A stretch of DNA of 64,000 nt, taken from NCBI RefSeq assembly GCF_001659605.2, contig NC_035174.2, forward strand, positions 3,102,389 to 3,166,388, given 5' to 3'. The stretch comes from Manihot esculenta (Eukaryota > Streptophyta > Magnoliopsida > Malpighiales > Euphorbiaceae). The notes under the pieces were generated by a model that ran no database searches, had not been told where the DNA came from, and saw only the letters and a list, made by a program, of their open reading frames with translations. Position 1 is the stretch's first letter. Each line of letters opens with the position of its first letter. Both the position numbers and the translations under genes were made by a program. Below are positions 35,740 through 48,652 of the stretch, piece by piece.

Positions 35740-37670
35740 GATTAGCAAGCGAGAGGACTCTTTTAAGGATCACAAAGTTGAAAAGAGAAAAGCAGAAGTT
35801 GGGAGTATATGTGTTGTAGTGTAGAAGACTATTTGTACTTGAAGGTTTCTGTAAGAGACAAAAAGAGAACATGCAAACATATCAAGTGATGAACATTCCA
35901 ACTGAAAGGTACGGTAACTTCAATTCTCTTGTTCTCTTTTGCTGGTCACTCCTTTGCAAGCTGTGAAGTGTGAACCCCAAAAACAGGATTATACTAATAT
36001 ATTTAATTGAAAACCATGGCCAAATTCTGCATCTGATCCAGGATTACTAGGGAGTTTACAACTGTTCTTACTATGATTGAGAATCACGAGGCTGTCTTCA
36101 TAGGGACAAATACAGGAGCCACACATGCATATCTTAAATTAATGAATTTGGCAGCACTTTGAAACATCTTTCTCTGGATATGTGGAGTATGAAAGAGTTA
36201 AAAATAAGAGGGAACTTGAAGTAGTCAAAAAGGGCATAGTAAAAAATTGTGGAGGAATTTTGCATCAAGTGAAACAAGTCAAAGAGAAAGCAAAAAAATT
36301 AGAGTAGGATAACAAAGCTACAGAGAGGTAGCCCCGGCCCTTTAGTTCATAGTCGGGAATAGTAACACTTTTGTCGTCGGATTTCATGCTTGTGGTGCTC
36401 CGTGTTTGTTGGGCTTTCCCACAAGACTAAACCTGTAACCCAAAAAACAAAAAGGAAAAAAAGACTAATTTAAATACTATATTATATTTTTCTAGAAATA
36501 TACTATATTATATCTACTATGCCATTTTCATTCCCTCCACTAAATTTTAATTTAAAACCACTATCGAAACAAAATCAGAATTCCGTTGGGATTAATAGAT
36601 GAGTTCACTCTCTCCAGCAAACTCAAGTATGTAGTGCTTTTGTCTCTCCTCTTTTAGAATTCAGACTTTTTTTTTTTAAATTGTAAAGCATTAAAAAACC
36701 CCAAAAAATGAAAAAAAGTTTATTGCGTTGGTTGCAACTCTGACCATGCGGAGCGAGGAGGCAGACCTGAACAACTATTTGAGAATGCCGTCGAGGACGG
36801 GGGAATACGGCACGGCAAGGAAGAATCGGGATGCGAGCTGTTACCGACAACCCAACATGTGTTTCACATTTACCCAGCCGTCTTGGTCGCCGCGGCGCCG
36901 TTGTTTGCGCCATATTACTCTCCTTCAAAATCATACTCCATAGTTGTATTAAAAGCTTAAAATCACCTTTACATGGTGAATTCGGTTTTAATGCATAACG
37001 TCAGACATTTTACTTTGTTTTAAACAACAATATAAAGTAAAAAACCAAAACCTTTTCCAGACACTTAAAGATTTCTTAAAAAACGAGAATTTCTCTCGAA
37101 AATGTCCTTCAAATGATCAAACTGAAATTGCATATCAAAATCAACCCAAACGAACTACTTGTTCAGATTAAATTTGTTTACTAATATAATCAAAGCTCCA
37201 ATTGGACTTCTCTTCTCTTGTTTAAACAATAGGTTTGAAATTCGAAGCAGCTTCATTAGTTAGTAGTTACGTCAGAAACATATATTCAGAAACAGAAAGC
37301 AAATCTTCATCCCTGTCGGCTAGTACAATGAAGCACATCGATGCTGTTAGGCGAAATCAGAATGCAAGACCGATCTGTACATCTAATATATGATGTGCCA
37401 ACTTTATTTTTTGCAACAAAAAACCAAACTCGAATACGGTATAATTTGCCCTTTTTTCCCTTCTTTTATAAAATAAACATTTGATATATACACAGGATGA
37501 AGCTTGTTGATGTTTGAAAAAAAGGCAAAAATGAGATGAAAAGAAAACGGTTGGGGGGTCATTGAACGAGCTCGATTAGAGCACAGCTTCAGACCTTCCG
37601 ATATTTGGTGTACAGAGGACAGGTTTGACTACTTGAAGCACATTAAACCATGTCATGACATTTACCCATT
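35740..37670. other. Intergenic region between the RGF/GLV genes and RIN2-like
   Basis: Promoter of RGF/GLV copy 2 at the left. At 36,720-36,930 lies an unusually GC-rich island (ccgcggcgccg) with frames on both strands that I cannot assign. The right end (from about 37,300) is the 3' flank of the RIN2-like gene. Confidence 0.4.
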
Positions 37671-40600
37671 TCACATCTGGAGAAGATTGTTCACAGTAAC
37701 TGTCACAGAATTTGTTCGCTGCAAGTCCTGCAAAGTTTAATGCACTGGATTCACAAGTCACAAAATAGTGGACTCAAGTAACTGAAGGAGGAAAAAGAAG
37801 CAGAAGAAAAAAGGGCCTACTCTCGTATGCTAACGAAGTTTGTCCGAGAATAATATGTTTCAGCACAGTGACCATAGTTCTAATTTATAAGCCAAAATTG
37901 ACAGTTTCACTAAATTTTAGATTTGTGTTTTGGACACACATTTCCAATCTAGCACCGACAAAAATGGGTAGAAACTATTATAATAATAGTTAGTAACAAA
38001 ATGGGTTTTCTGCCTCCATCCTATCAGATTACAAACAAAAACACAGGATTGTAGTTTTTTGCGGAACTATTCAATGCGTCAGTGACTAGTCACACGACAG
38101 CAAAAACTAAATGAAAAACTTTTAAGTACAAAAGTACATACTCCTACTTGGCTCCTGGACACGCACACACACACATCTTCATAGAACACAAGAGATATAC
38201 TAACAAAATATGGACAATTAATTAAAACACCCTTTTGGAACCCATGTGTTACAAGTAAATTCAAGCCATACCTGAAGTATCACCTCATCTGGAATGTGAG
38301 GCAAAACTTCCCGTACTGTCTCAACCATGGCAAGCATGTTTACTATATTGTCACTTGCAGAGCGTGTGGCAGTCCTTATGTGTAAGCCTCCAGAACCTCC
38401 ACCTGATCTTCCAACAGTGGTAGGAGTGACAGAAGACCCAGATGCAACAGCTTGAGCAGGATCCATGGGCCACAGAGTCCAAGCAGCATCCTCAAGGGCA
38501 GTCTGCGCATAGGTTTCTCCAACAGATGCAAGATGTCTCATCATCATTTGAACTCTCCCAAGTCCCACTGATCTCACAGCAGTAGAGGGACCAGCTCCAT
38601 CTACTCCCTGGCCAGGCCAAGCGTGCAGCCAACTTGAATCTAAACCTGCTGTTCTATAGACCACTCACCAAGAACAAAGAGCTATTACAATGTTACCACC
38701 ATAGCAACAGGAAAAAAGAGAGAGACAGGCAGTTGGTTTTTGAACCACATTCTATGCAATGAGTATTTGCCATTCACATCAATAACTTTGATGAAAGAGA
38801 ATATAATTTGTTTAGATATTTGAAGCCAGATAATATTCCAGGCATCTGAAAGGCAAGATATCTTTTATCTTTGGTCGAGACCCTAAGCAAATAGACATTG
38901 TACATGTAATGGAATTTATATAACAAGGATAGGAAGCAATGCTTGGTTAAAATCAAATAGAACATACAATAGATCAATGGGTAACAGCAGAGAATTAGAT
39001 AAGTTACAACTGTCATAAACATAAAAGCTTTTGAACTCTCTGGTAAAGGAGTAGACCCACGATACAATTCTATTCAGTGTTGTTGCAATTGTCATTGTAG
39101 TGAAAAGAACCCTCGCAAAAACTTCAATGAAAAACAACTAAATATTACTTTTGAAGTGCACTTAGGAAGCCATAAAATTTACAAAATAATATGCGCAAAA
39201 AAGTTTCCAACTGCAGTTTTTACTTTTAAAAAAATAAAATAAAATTCTAACTTGGTACTTTTCCTAAAACCAAAAGCAGACTTGCCAAATTTAGTTGAAC
39301 CCTAAAGAGGAAATTATTGCTAGTTATTGTGAACATTGGCCAAAAAAAAAAAATTAAAACAGGTTGAGTAAGATTTTGAACCTCCAAGGGCTGCCTTCTA
39401 TGGAAGCACGAGTCTGATTTGGGAATACACCAGCAGGTAGAATAGGTGGTGTTTGCTGATCAAGCCTTTCACTTAATTGACGAGCAAGCTGTTCATCAGT
39501 TAAAATGTCTCCACCATGATGATTTGCTTCATTGTCAGGTCTGCCTATAAAAAGTGGCTTTCGGCAAGTGGGACATGAATACAATTCATTTAAACCCTGA
39601 TCCAACCTGGAAATGGTTCAGTGATATTCAACTACTATGCACCATACACTATGCAAAGCCCACAAATATTTTGGGGGAAGATAACTCTACGTCGTACCAG
39701 GATCTCAAGCATGCAAGATGAAAAAGGTGTCTGCAATATAGCTTCTTTGCCTTAGCCATAGGTTCCTGTTATATGCCAATGACTTATATTTCAAGGCTCC
39801 AAATGGAAAACTAAAAGGGAAAGGAAGGAAAGAACTAAGTGTACCCTGCAGATAGCACATTCATCATCATATGCTCGTAGCTCTTCAGATGTTGCATCTG
39901 GAAGTGCAGCATGAAGAGCACCTAAAGCTGTTCTTAGTTTAGCATATCCTCTTACACGCTTTATAATCGCACTAAGCAAGGCCTGCATAAAATTACAGGC
40001 TCTGTCAATAGAAAGGCCATGAAACTGCAGTGAGTATAATAATCAGGCATGGGATGCTAAAGGGTCCCTGTAACCAGCAGAATAAGATGATTACACGTAT
40101 ATTCAAAAAAAGGACTGCATCCACTAGATGAAGTGCCACGCCATGAAGCCACCATATATGCATGTAATGACCAAGTGCCATTAACAAAGTTGCCATGTCA
40201 AGGGAAAATCCTAAGTTCCGGATAAGAATGCTTTTCCATTCAGACAATGAACCTGCAGCAGTACCCCCTATCAGAAGATACTAGCATTTACTTCCACTAA
40301 AAGAATGGTAAATTTAATTGAAAGAAAGAAGAAAGGACCACTTTGAAGCAAGGGTTTGCTGGCCACAACACAGTGCATGCAGAAAGCAGCTTTGAATGGC
40401 ATAATTGATCTACACACGCGCAAATAGGTGCCAGTAGACCCAAGTTTGGATTGCACCAACTGCAGGTTTACTTGCACTACCAAATAAGTTGCTTTAGCAA
40501 CTGTAGTTGTGGATGGTTGGGGCCAAAAGCCCATTTAGCCAAACAAACTGCAGTACTGAATGGGGATCTAAAGCACAAAGCATGTCCAAGAGAAAAGTGC

Positions 40601-43600
40601 ATTATCAAGGACACAACAAGCTTTTAGCTGACCAGCTAGGTGCACATTAAAAGGCTTTATAGTCTTTTAATAAGATGCTCTTTATCAACATTTCTTACAA
40701 ATAATTGTTGACTACTTGAACATTCTCACTGCATCCAATGCATTACCATGCTCTCCAATTTTCTTGGCAGATAGTATCTCAAAAACCTCGAAGACCAAGC
40801 AATAAGATTACTCCTAAAGCACACAAACTGCAAAGTAGAGGCCCCTCCCTCTCTCTATCTATATACTAGCTTCCTATTGCAGATTCTCAATGTTTCTCTA
40901 GCAAATAATTTCCCCTCACCTCTTTAAAATGCACGCTTTATTTCGCCTAGGACCTGCATTTTTAATGCTTTGGGCATACCCACTTAGAGATCTTTGGCAC
41001 TTTAGTTCCACAGAACTGCCACAACGCATACAGCTAACTTTCACACACCATAGCAAAAATTTCATAAATACCTGCAGCTACTGCATCAAAAAATTTGAGC
41101 CTTTGACAATTTGTGCTATTCCCTGTAGAATGATAAAGCCAAATATCAAGCAACTGAAATCCATGTACCAACATTGCCTACAGTAAAAATTAACAGGGGG
41201 TCAATATCACTTGTACTGATTCATAAAGTACAAAAGCAATAAACAGCTTGCCTCATCAACAAAGAAGAAAACATTTGCCCCAAATATTACCTGCATAGTC
41301 TCAAATGCAATACTGAAGGGCTCAAAGAACAATAGCAGAAAAATGGATGAATTCAATGTTTTGTATATCACCAAACACAGCCTAATCCTGTAACCACCAA
41401 AATAAGCATAAAGAAACATTTTTAGTACTATCCAAATTCATGTAAAAATGAAGTCAAATATTTGTATATCAGTTAAAAAAAAGATCTAAAGGAGAAAAAT
41501 AAGTTAAAACAATCTCTATCCTATCTGCAAAATGTGAGTCCATTGTGATTGTGAAGCAGCATTGCCTTCTGGACCTGTTGAATTTAGAAGTTACATTGTT
41601 GGTAGGACATCAACTCTTTATGAGGCTCCTTAGTATTTAGGACTGATAATTTAAGCAAACAATCCAGTCCTAATCTTTCCACCCTCATTGTCTGTCTTTC
41701 TCAGCCATTAGTTCACCATCTCACACACCTCTCTATTCTCGGCCCATCACAGCTACCACAACTACTTCTATTGAATTGATACATGTGACCACTAAACAAG
41801 AAAGATAACAATTTCCATAGCCAGAAGAAACTAAAGAACTTCTGTTTTGCTTATCAAAAACAATGTACTTAGTGCTCCTGCTTTCTAGTTTCTAATTTGG
41901 CTCTAATGGACAACTGCTGCATGAGAATTTAGTTCCATACCAAAGCCAACTATTATTTTTTTTCCAGAAGAAATACTAACACCCAGTATAAAATTTAAAC
42001 AATTAGGTTCACTGTTTCTCATTCAGTTTGACTGTCAATATTACAGAAACAAAGGAATGCGATGCAGTTCCTAAACCACACTTAACAGTAAATGATTGAG
42101 ATTCTAGAGACTACCAGAAGAAGTCAACTGAAAGGACCAATAACAGTGCTGAATACACACGAAAATAAGTCCATGGCATTGCAGAAGGAGATGCATTCAG
42201 ACGTTCAAGTCTATCTCTTGCCAAAGCTTGAAACATCTGTACAGATACAACGTCAGACATTTAAGGATGCCTTGTAGCAATTTATTATTTCTGTGACTGA
42301 AACAGCATAACCATCATAAAGAATTATGTCACATACCTTTAAAGAACAAAGAACAATCAACCAGATCGACCACAAGCCTACTTGAAATATTGTTGCTGGA
42401 ATCACCAATGGCAGAAACGTTCCCTGTTAAACATTCATCAACAAAAATATAGATTTGTTTAATCACAACGATACACCAAGAAAGCAATGTATATATGTAG
42501 CATATTCAAACACGAATAAATAAATAAATAAACTTCAAAAATCAAATCAGACAACCCTTATAACTAATATTACTACCCAATACCCATCAAACTGTTCCCA
42601 AAACAATTGGGGGGGTGGGGGGAATGCAGGGCAAAAAAGCCTTTCTAGGTTATCAAGATTTTGGGAAATAGAAGGCTCACTTAACACTTCAAGTGAGATC
42701 TTATCCTCTAAAGTGTTTTTATTGAATTTGTTGCTGCAACAACTCCTGAATTTTGACCCGACAATAAGAATATCTAAGGGCGCAATGCAATAAACTAAAA
42801 CAAATTAGCACATCAATAGCACCATAAATGAGAATGAAATATGTTCCTCCACTCCAGTTGCTCAGTAAGAAATTTTACCTTGTAAACAACATAATTAATA
42901 AGACGTTCCATCAGTTTTCGAGCTTCAGCAGGGTATAATTCCACAAAGAAAATAGTCTGCATATTGATACAAAACCATAACCATCAAAAGTGACATAATA
43001 CATAAAAAAGCAAATGCATCATAATAACTATATCAAAGTGGGGGGAAATTCCACAATATAAATACAAAAATTAAATTTGAATAAGCTCCTTTGTCAGGGA
43101 GCTGGTGCAACTGTTGGTGTCACTTTCAATAGCTAAGGCTCAACGGCAGAACTCTTTATCTAAAGAATATGTTTTCTTAAATCCACCAGCATCTAAAGCA
43201 TGTCGGTTTACTTTAAAATATAATGGCAATGGAAATTGAAATCCAAATGGACATCTTAAACCCAATGTCTTCAGCAAATGAAAATTTCTTTCAGAGCAGC
43301 AAACTAAAGCCAAAGCATAGGGTAGTGTATATTTCACTTTTAGGGCTTGTACAAGTTAAATATGAAAAACTGTTTAAGATCAGAACATCTTAATTATGGG
43401 TGATTACAGTAAAAAATAATCAATTTTGCAAAGTTTTCTTTTTGTTTGAATTGAACACAAGTCAGACCAGGTTGTTAAGGGAAGATTTCTAGCGTTTGAA
43501 TGGGCAGTCTGGTTTTCAATGAAATTGCTTGCATCTGAACTGATGAGGACTTGATCACTAGGAAACCATGATTGTGAATATCTAATATGTGAAACCCAGA

Positions 43601-43856
43601 ACATCAAACTGACCTTAAGACAAAGATTGAGTAGAATGAATGCATTAAATAAAAAATTTGCCAACATTCCAGTAGTGGCATAAGAATCCAGCAGCAACTC
43701 AAGAGCACGGTTGGCATTGTCTAGGCTAATAAAATTTTCACTAATTATTAAGCCATCTGATTTTAGTTTGTCCACCGACAGTTCTGTCCAACATTGTAGA
43801 CCCACAAAGCTCAGAGCTGTGGACACTGCTGAAATTGCTAAATAACCCACACCCAT
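37671..43856 (-). CDS. RIN2: RIN2/RIN3-like membrane RING-H2 E3 ubiquitin ligase with CUE domain
   Basis: Twelve exons in transcription order: 43856-43614, 42956-42879, 42423-42337, 42236-42115, 41387-41291, 41177-41072, 40252-40095, 39982-39845, 39765-39698, 39606-39382, 38653-38272, 37727-37671; 586 residues. In Arabidopsis, RIN2 and RIN3 are plasma-membrane ubiquitin ligases that interact with the resistance protein RPM1 and promote hypersensitive cell death; they resemble animal AMFR/gp78. Visible: several membrane spans in residues 1-300, RING-H2 at about 339-380 (CAIC, C-R-H-LFH-LAC, CPTC), a glycine/serine-rich linker with VGLGRVQMMMRHLASVGETY, and a C-terminal CUE ubiquitin-binding domain (MVETVREVLPHIPDEVIL, TVNNLLQM). 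The exon 11 acceptor (TATAG|AACAGC) was chosen because only it restores the frame. RIN2 and RIN3 cannot be separated by eye. Confidence 0.95.
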
Positions 43857-44673
43857 TGGTAATAAGCAGAGCCCCTCCTCAATACCCAACTCCAAGATTC
43901 TTAATAAGAACACTACATTAGCATGATTCTTCCCGGCAATGATCCCTAATTTGCATTGACGTGCAGAGAATAAGACGCGTCAAGTGGGCTCAAGGCTGTC
44001 CAAAATCAACATATTTTAAAATAAATAACTGTAGAAAAAAAAACATAATAAACATGTAGAAGGAGTGATTAGTCATATGATTATCTGAAATAATAATAAT
44101 AATAATACAAAGAAAAAAAGTAGAAGAAGATACTTATATTATGTGATTACAAAACAAATTGCAGAGCATACAAGAAGCGATTAAACAATTTAAGCGTTTC
44201 ATTGCCAGTCTCAATTGAGAGCAATTTCTCAGCTACCTTGAGCCTAATTAATCTAAATGCAATGAAATTTCAGAATCCATATAAACATAAAGAGCCAAAG
44301 CGTTAAACTAACAATTAAGTGCAAGAGATCAATTCCAATTCATTTTATAGCTCCATAAACACAGAAACACAAATAAGCCTTAAAATATCACTATAAAGAT
44401 GGAGAAAATGAGAAATGAACCCTAGATTTTGAATCCAAAAAAGAAAACACAGCAAACATATGAGAGAAAATTAATGAAAGAAACAACTAGGACAATGATT
44501 AGGTGACATGAGGAATACAAAAGAATTCTCAATCGGCAAATAACTTGTTGAAATAAAATTGAAAATTAACAAAAATTGATTGGAAGAAACTTAAGAACCT
44601 GATTCGATTTGAGAAGGAGGTCAAAGACAAACTAACATGGCGTCGGTGGCAGTCGTATTCTGCATCCCACCAT

Positions 44674-44744
44674 TTTTCCTTTTTCTTTTTCTTTTTTTTT
44701 TCTTTTTTCTTTTTCCTTTTTCCTTTTTCCTTTTTCCTTCTCCT
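44674..44744. repeat. Pure pyrimidine tract with 7-bp period
   Basis: About 70 bases of T and C only on the plus strand (A/G on the minus, transcribed, strand). Several copies of ctttttc stand at the right end. It lies in the 5' leader region of the RIN2-like gene and could adopt a triplex (H-DNA) form. Confidence 0.8.
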
Positions 44745-45329
44745 AGAGAAAGGAACAGCAAATACCAAGAGGCAATAGTTTAGAGAGGAAGGAAGAGAGA
44801 GACTGGGGTGCTCTGTTTTTGCGGGAAAGCGAAAGCCATATCCTTAAATAAAAAAAACAAAAGAAAATACTGTCATTATGTACATGTTACAATAAAATAA
44901 AATATCCACTTTTTTATGAAAAATGTTCTCAATAATAAAATATCTATCTTTTATTTATACGTAAAAAAACATTAAAAAAAAAAATTCCCAATTACCAGGG
45001 TTAATTCTCAATACTAGGGAGATCCATGTTCCTGTGAGGGAGGAAATATTGTTTTTATGCACCGTTGGACTTGGAGCATTCTTATAATTTTCTGAGACTG
45101 TTTATGCCTCTCCATCCTCGGTGACTTAACCATAAAACAACTCACTGCAGCTTAAAACCATTTTTTTTTAATAATAAACTCGAAGGCTCACAGTAATTTA
45201 CATAAAAACAACGTTACTTAACTTAGGCGATGGTCGTCTTGTCCCAGCTCCATTGTTCGTCTTCTTACTGGGCCGGAGTGACAAACGATGCGTTTGATCT
45301 TAAAGATAGGCTTAATCAAGCTACGCGCT

Positions 45330-45770
45330 CATTCAATTTAATTTAAAATTAAATTAAATTGAATAAATTAAAAATTAAAAATTTAATATTTATAAAATTA
45401 AATTAATTTAAAATAAAAATTAATTTAAATCAAATCAATTTAATTTAATTTATTTTTATTTTATTAATTAAATTTTTTAATAAATTTTATTTATATTTAT
45501 TTTTAATAACTTAAAATTTAATTAAAATATTTTAATTTTAATTATTATTTAGTTTTCTTATATTATCAAAACTAATATATTATTATTAATTAGTTCAGTA
45601 TGAATTTTTTAATCTTTTTAAATAAAATTAAATTAAATTAAAATAATTAAAAATTTTAAAATTAAAAATCAAACTAAAATAATAAAAAAAATTTAAAATA
45701 ATTTAATTCAGTCTATTTTTTCTATTTGAATTGAATATTGTTTATTCTAAAAATCAATCAATCAGATCTA
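45330..45770 (-). mobile_element. AT-rich short repeat, copy A (MITE-like, inverted)
   Basis: This block matches the complement of the repeats at about 50,545-50,990 and 54,995-55,435. The series aatattttaattttaatt, attaattagttcag and taaaattaaaaatcaaact is read in the opposite orientation. It starts near gcgctcattcaattt. It has no coding capacity. Copy A is the most degraded. Confidence 0.5.
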
Positions 45771-45959
45771 TCGAGTTTTACTCTTATTTGATGAAATATT
45801 AAAATATATAATTAAATCAAAAATTAAATTTTTTGTTAAATGAATATTCAACTTTTATATTTTTATTTAATTTTGACTCAAATTTATTTTTTTTATAACT
45901 TAGAAAAATATTATATTTATTAATGAGAAAAATATATTTACAGAAATTTCTCATAGATT

Positions 45960-46400
45960 AAACAAGTTATCTTTTTGTTTTTAAGTAAAGAATGTCTTTT
46001 ATATAATTTTTACCTAAATAATTTATCAGAATTACCAAATTAAAAAATTATTATTTAATATATGAAAAAATTTATTATTTAATTATTAATTTTAAAAAAA
46101 TATATTAAAATATGTCTGATATTTTAAAAAATTTATTAGTTAAATTTTTATTAATTTTAATTTTTAAATATTTTATTATTTAATTTATATAATTTTTAAA
46201 AATTCATTGGTAAATTCTCATATTTTTAAAATTTTAATAATAAATTTTTTTTAAAAGTATTTTAAAATTTTTTATAATATTTAACCGTTAAAATTAATAT
46301 AATGATTAATTAATATATTTTTAAAATATTAAAAATATTTTAATATATTTTTAAAATAAAAAACTAATGAATGAATTTTTCATAATATGAAAACTGAATA
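45960..46400. repeat. AT-rich repeat related to 40-265
   Basis: This shares with the first 270 bases of the window the ordered words attttaaaaaaatatattaaaatatgt, gtta/aaattaatataatgattaatta and actaatgaatgaattttt. Probably a second MITE-like family with poor complexity. Confidence 0.4.
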
Positions 46401-46993
46401 ATAAATTTTTCTTGAAAAAAAATTCTCGCCTGTATAAAGGAAATTATCAGGTCGAGATCTGACCAACATATCACGGCATGACTCAGCTCCTGGTGTCTTA
46501 TTAGGCTCGGCAAAGTCAAGGCAATTGATTCACACAAGGTTTTGGACGTGACTTTTGTTTTGTTTCCCATAAGCTCCAATATTTACATGATAATTTCACA
46601 CTTTTTAAAGTGACATTCCAACATTTTCCTCTGCAACTTTACATGATTCAAAAGAGTCTTGTGTAGTAGTTGGCACCAACTTCAGCATCCATCTGGCTTT
46701 TGCTAATTGCTGATGTTAATTTGATGGGTTGTGGGAATCGCAAATTGCCAAGTGCTAAACCTGCCCTGCCAGGAGCCACACAAGTTGAAGAACAACTACT
46801 ATGTGAAATATTCCAAATCTTAGTGCTTATTTATCTTTCCGAGCATTAGCATAACATTACCATCTCACTTTTGGTGTTTCATTTTCAGACGCATGTTTCG
46901 CGATTTACGAAATGATGCTGTCCAAAGTTTGACAAATTTTACTCGTATTCCAAGGTTGTAACGTATCTTAAATTTTTACTCATATTCTACAAA

Positions 46994-48652
46994 TCACGCA
47001 TCAAGCTGAATTGATGGTGCGACTGATGCTGAAGATGTTTGAGACCTTGATTCAGCGATTATTGCAGCTACTTCAGCTATAACAAGTCTAGTCAGAAGCA
47101 GACCAGCAATTAAAGCTGCACCCATTAGCATTATGAAAACTGCACTCCAGCTAAACGCAGAAATATAACCTGTTAGTAAAGGTCCAATTGCAGCCCCGAC
47201 TGAGCCTGTGCCATCTATAATTGCTGTAACTGTTGCCAATGCCCTTGAGTTCCCTTTCAAAGAACTGTGGGTTCCTAAGTCAGCTGAGACTGCTGTTGTT
47301 ATAAGAGCGTAAGGCCCATTCACCAACATGCCGGTCAGGAACATAAGGGCAATATTTACAGCCAAGGAAATATGTCCATAGGTTCGGTAAAAGAAGAGAG
47401 CAGGGATTGCACAGTACATGAAGCTTGCTGCAGTAATGGCCCTGCCACCTAAGCGATCAGAAATGTGCCCAGCTAAGATTCCTCCAATCACCCCTCCTAC
47501 ATCAAACAATGTTGACAAGTTCCCAGCCGCGCCACTCGATAAGTACTTTCCATCAATAGCTGCAATATTGACAAACCGTTGATTTAATATATATAAGGAA
47601 GGCTACCACAACACACAACAAATTAAAAAAGCCAGCAAGTCCAAATTACCTGTGTGGCTAATGTAGAAAGGAAGCCAGTAAAGAAATGTGTAAGCCACCA
47701 ACTTTGCAAAGAAAAGGCAAAGAGCAAACGGGGCAACCCCTGGAATTTTCCATGCTTGAATGAACCCAACTGCTGTCTCCTTAACCTCAGAGTGTGATCC
47801 TAAAAGAGGCACTGTAACTTCCTCTCCAGTTTTCCTTGGAGAATGTAATTCATCTTCATCTCTGTCAATTCCAACAGATTCAGGACTAACAGGAAGAAAC
47901 AAAAACACCACCAAGCCTATAAAAGCTATAAGGAAACCAGGCATGACAAATGACCAGCCCCATCCATAGCTCAACATTGCAGCAGCAATCAAAGATCCTG
48001 AAATGTTCCCAACAGAGGTGTGAGCATTCCATATACCCATAATTAGTCCTCTCTTGCTTTTCCCAAACCAGTTTCCGACCACAGCAACCACTGAAGGCCA
48101 ACCGGTTGACTGGAACAAACCAGCAACCATTTGCATTATCAAGAAGTAGTAGAAGTTATGTACATTTGCCCAATATCCAACACCGAACAGCGAAGTAAAT
48201 AAACCGGTTCCAATCATTCCTATTGTCAAAAAGATCCTTAAATTCATCCTATCACCTATATGTCCAGAGAAATACATTCCTATGGCATATATAGACAGAA
48301 AAGATAGGTCAAGTTCACCAAGCAATGCAGTGCCATCTGATCCATTAAATGGAGCCCAACCATCTCCAACTGCCCATGAAAATCTTCTTTCTTCTGGTTT
48401 GCTTAAGTAAGTTATTCTCCAGGGAACAAAATTCAAACCCACACCAAAAGTTTGAGGATCAAGGGTACTCTTGACAATGCTTGTGGTTTTTCGAGCAGCA
48501 TGGTAGCTAGCATATGCGAAAAATGTTACAATCAAAACAATGGCTTGATAGGTTTTGTAGGAAAGTCTGTTTTTGTTAACGCATTCTAAGAATTGAATTC
48601 CATAGAGTTTGTTTTGATTTCTCTCAGGTACTGGTTCTGATAATGAACCCAT
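46994..48652 (-). CDS. Glycerol-3-phosphate permease-like MFS transporter
   Basis: Two exons in transcription order: 48652-47650 and 47559-46994; phase 1 junction; 522 residues. It belongs to the organophosphate:Pi antiporter (GlpT/UhpT, SLC37-like) branch of the major facilitator superfamily; plant members are annotated as putative glycerol-3-phosphate transporters and some are induced by phosphate starvation. About twelve membrane segments are visible, starting with [22 protein letters not shown], the conserved start of the family. The GlpT signature [16 protein letters not shown] and the MFS loop [10 protein letters not shown] are intact. A long hydrophilic central loop ([16 protein letters not shown]) separates the two halves. 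The second half begins at exon 2 ([22 protein letters not shown]). Substrate is by family only; other phosphate esters are possible. Confidence 0.93.

Larger units (their letters stand above)
43857..46993. other. RIN2-like 5' leader and promoter, then AT-rich repeats
   Basis: The RIN2-like leader probably extends to about 44,780 with an intron. It contains a 70-base pyrimidine tract (44,674-44,744). From 45,330 to 46,400 the DNA is almost pure A/T with two repeat-like blocks. Right of 46,430 is the 3' flank of the MFS transporter gene. No coding sequence. Confidence 0.45.
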
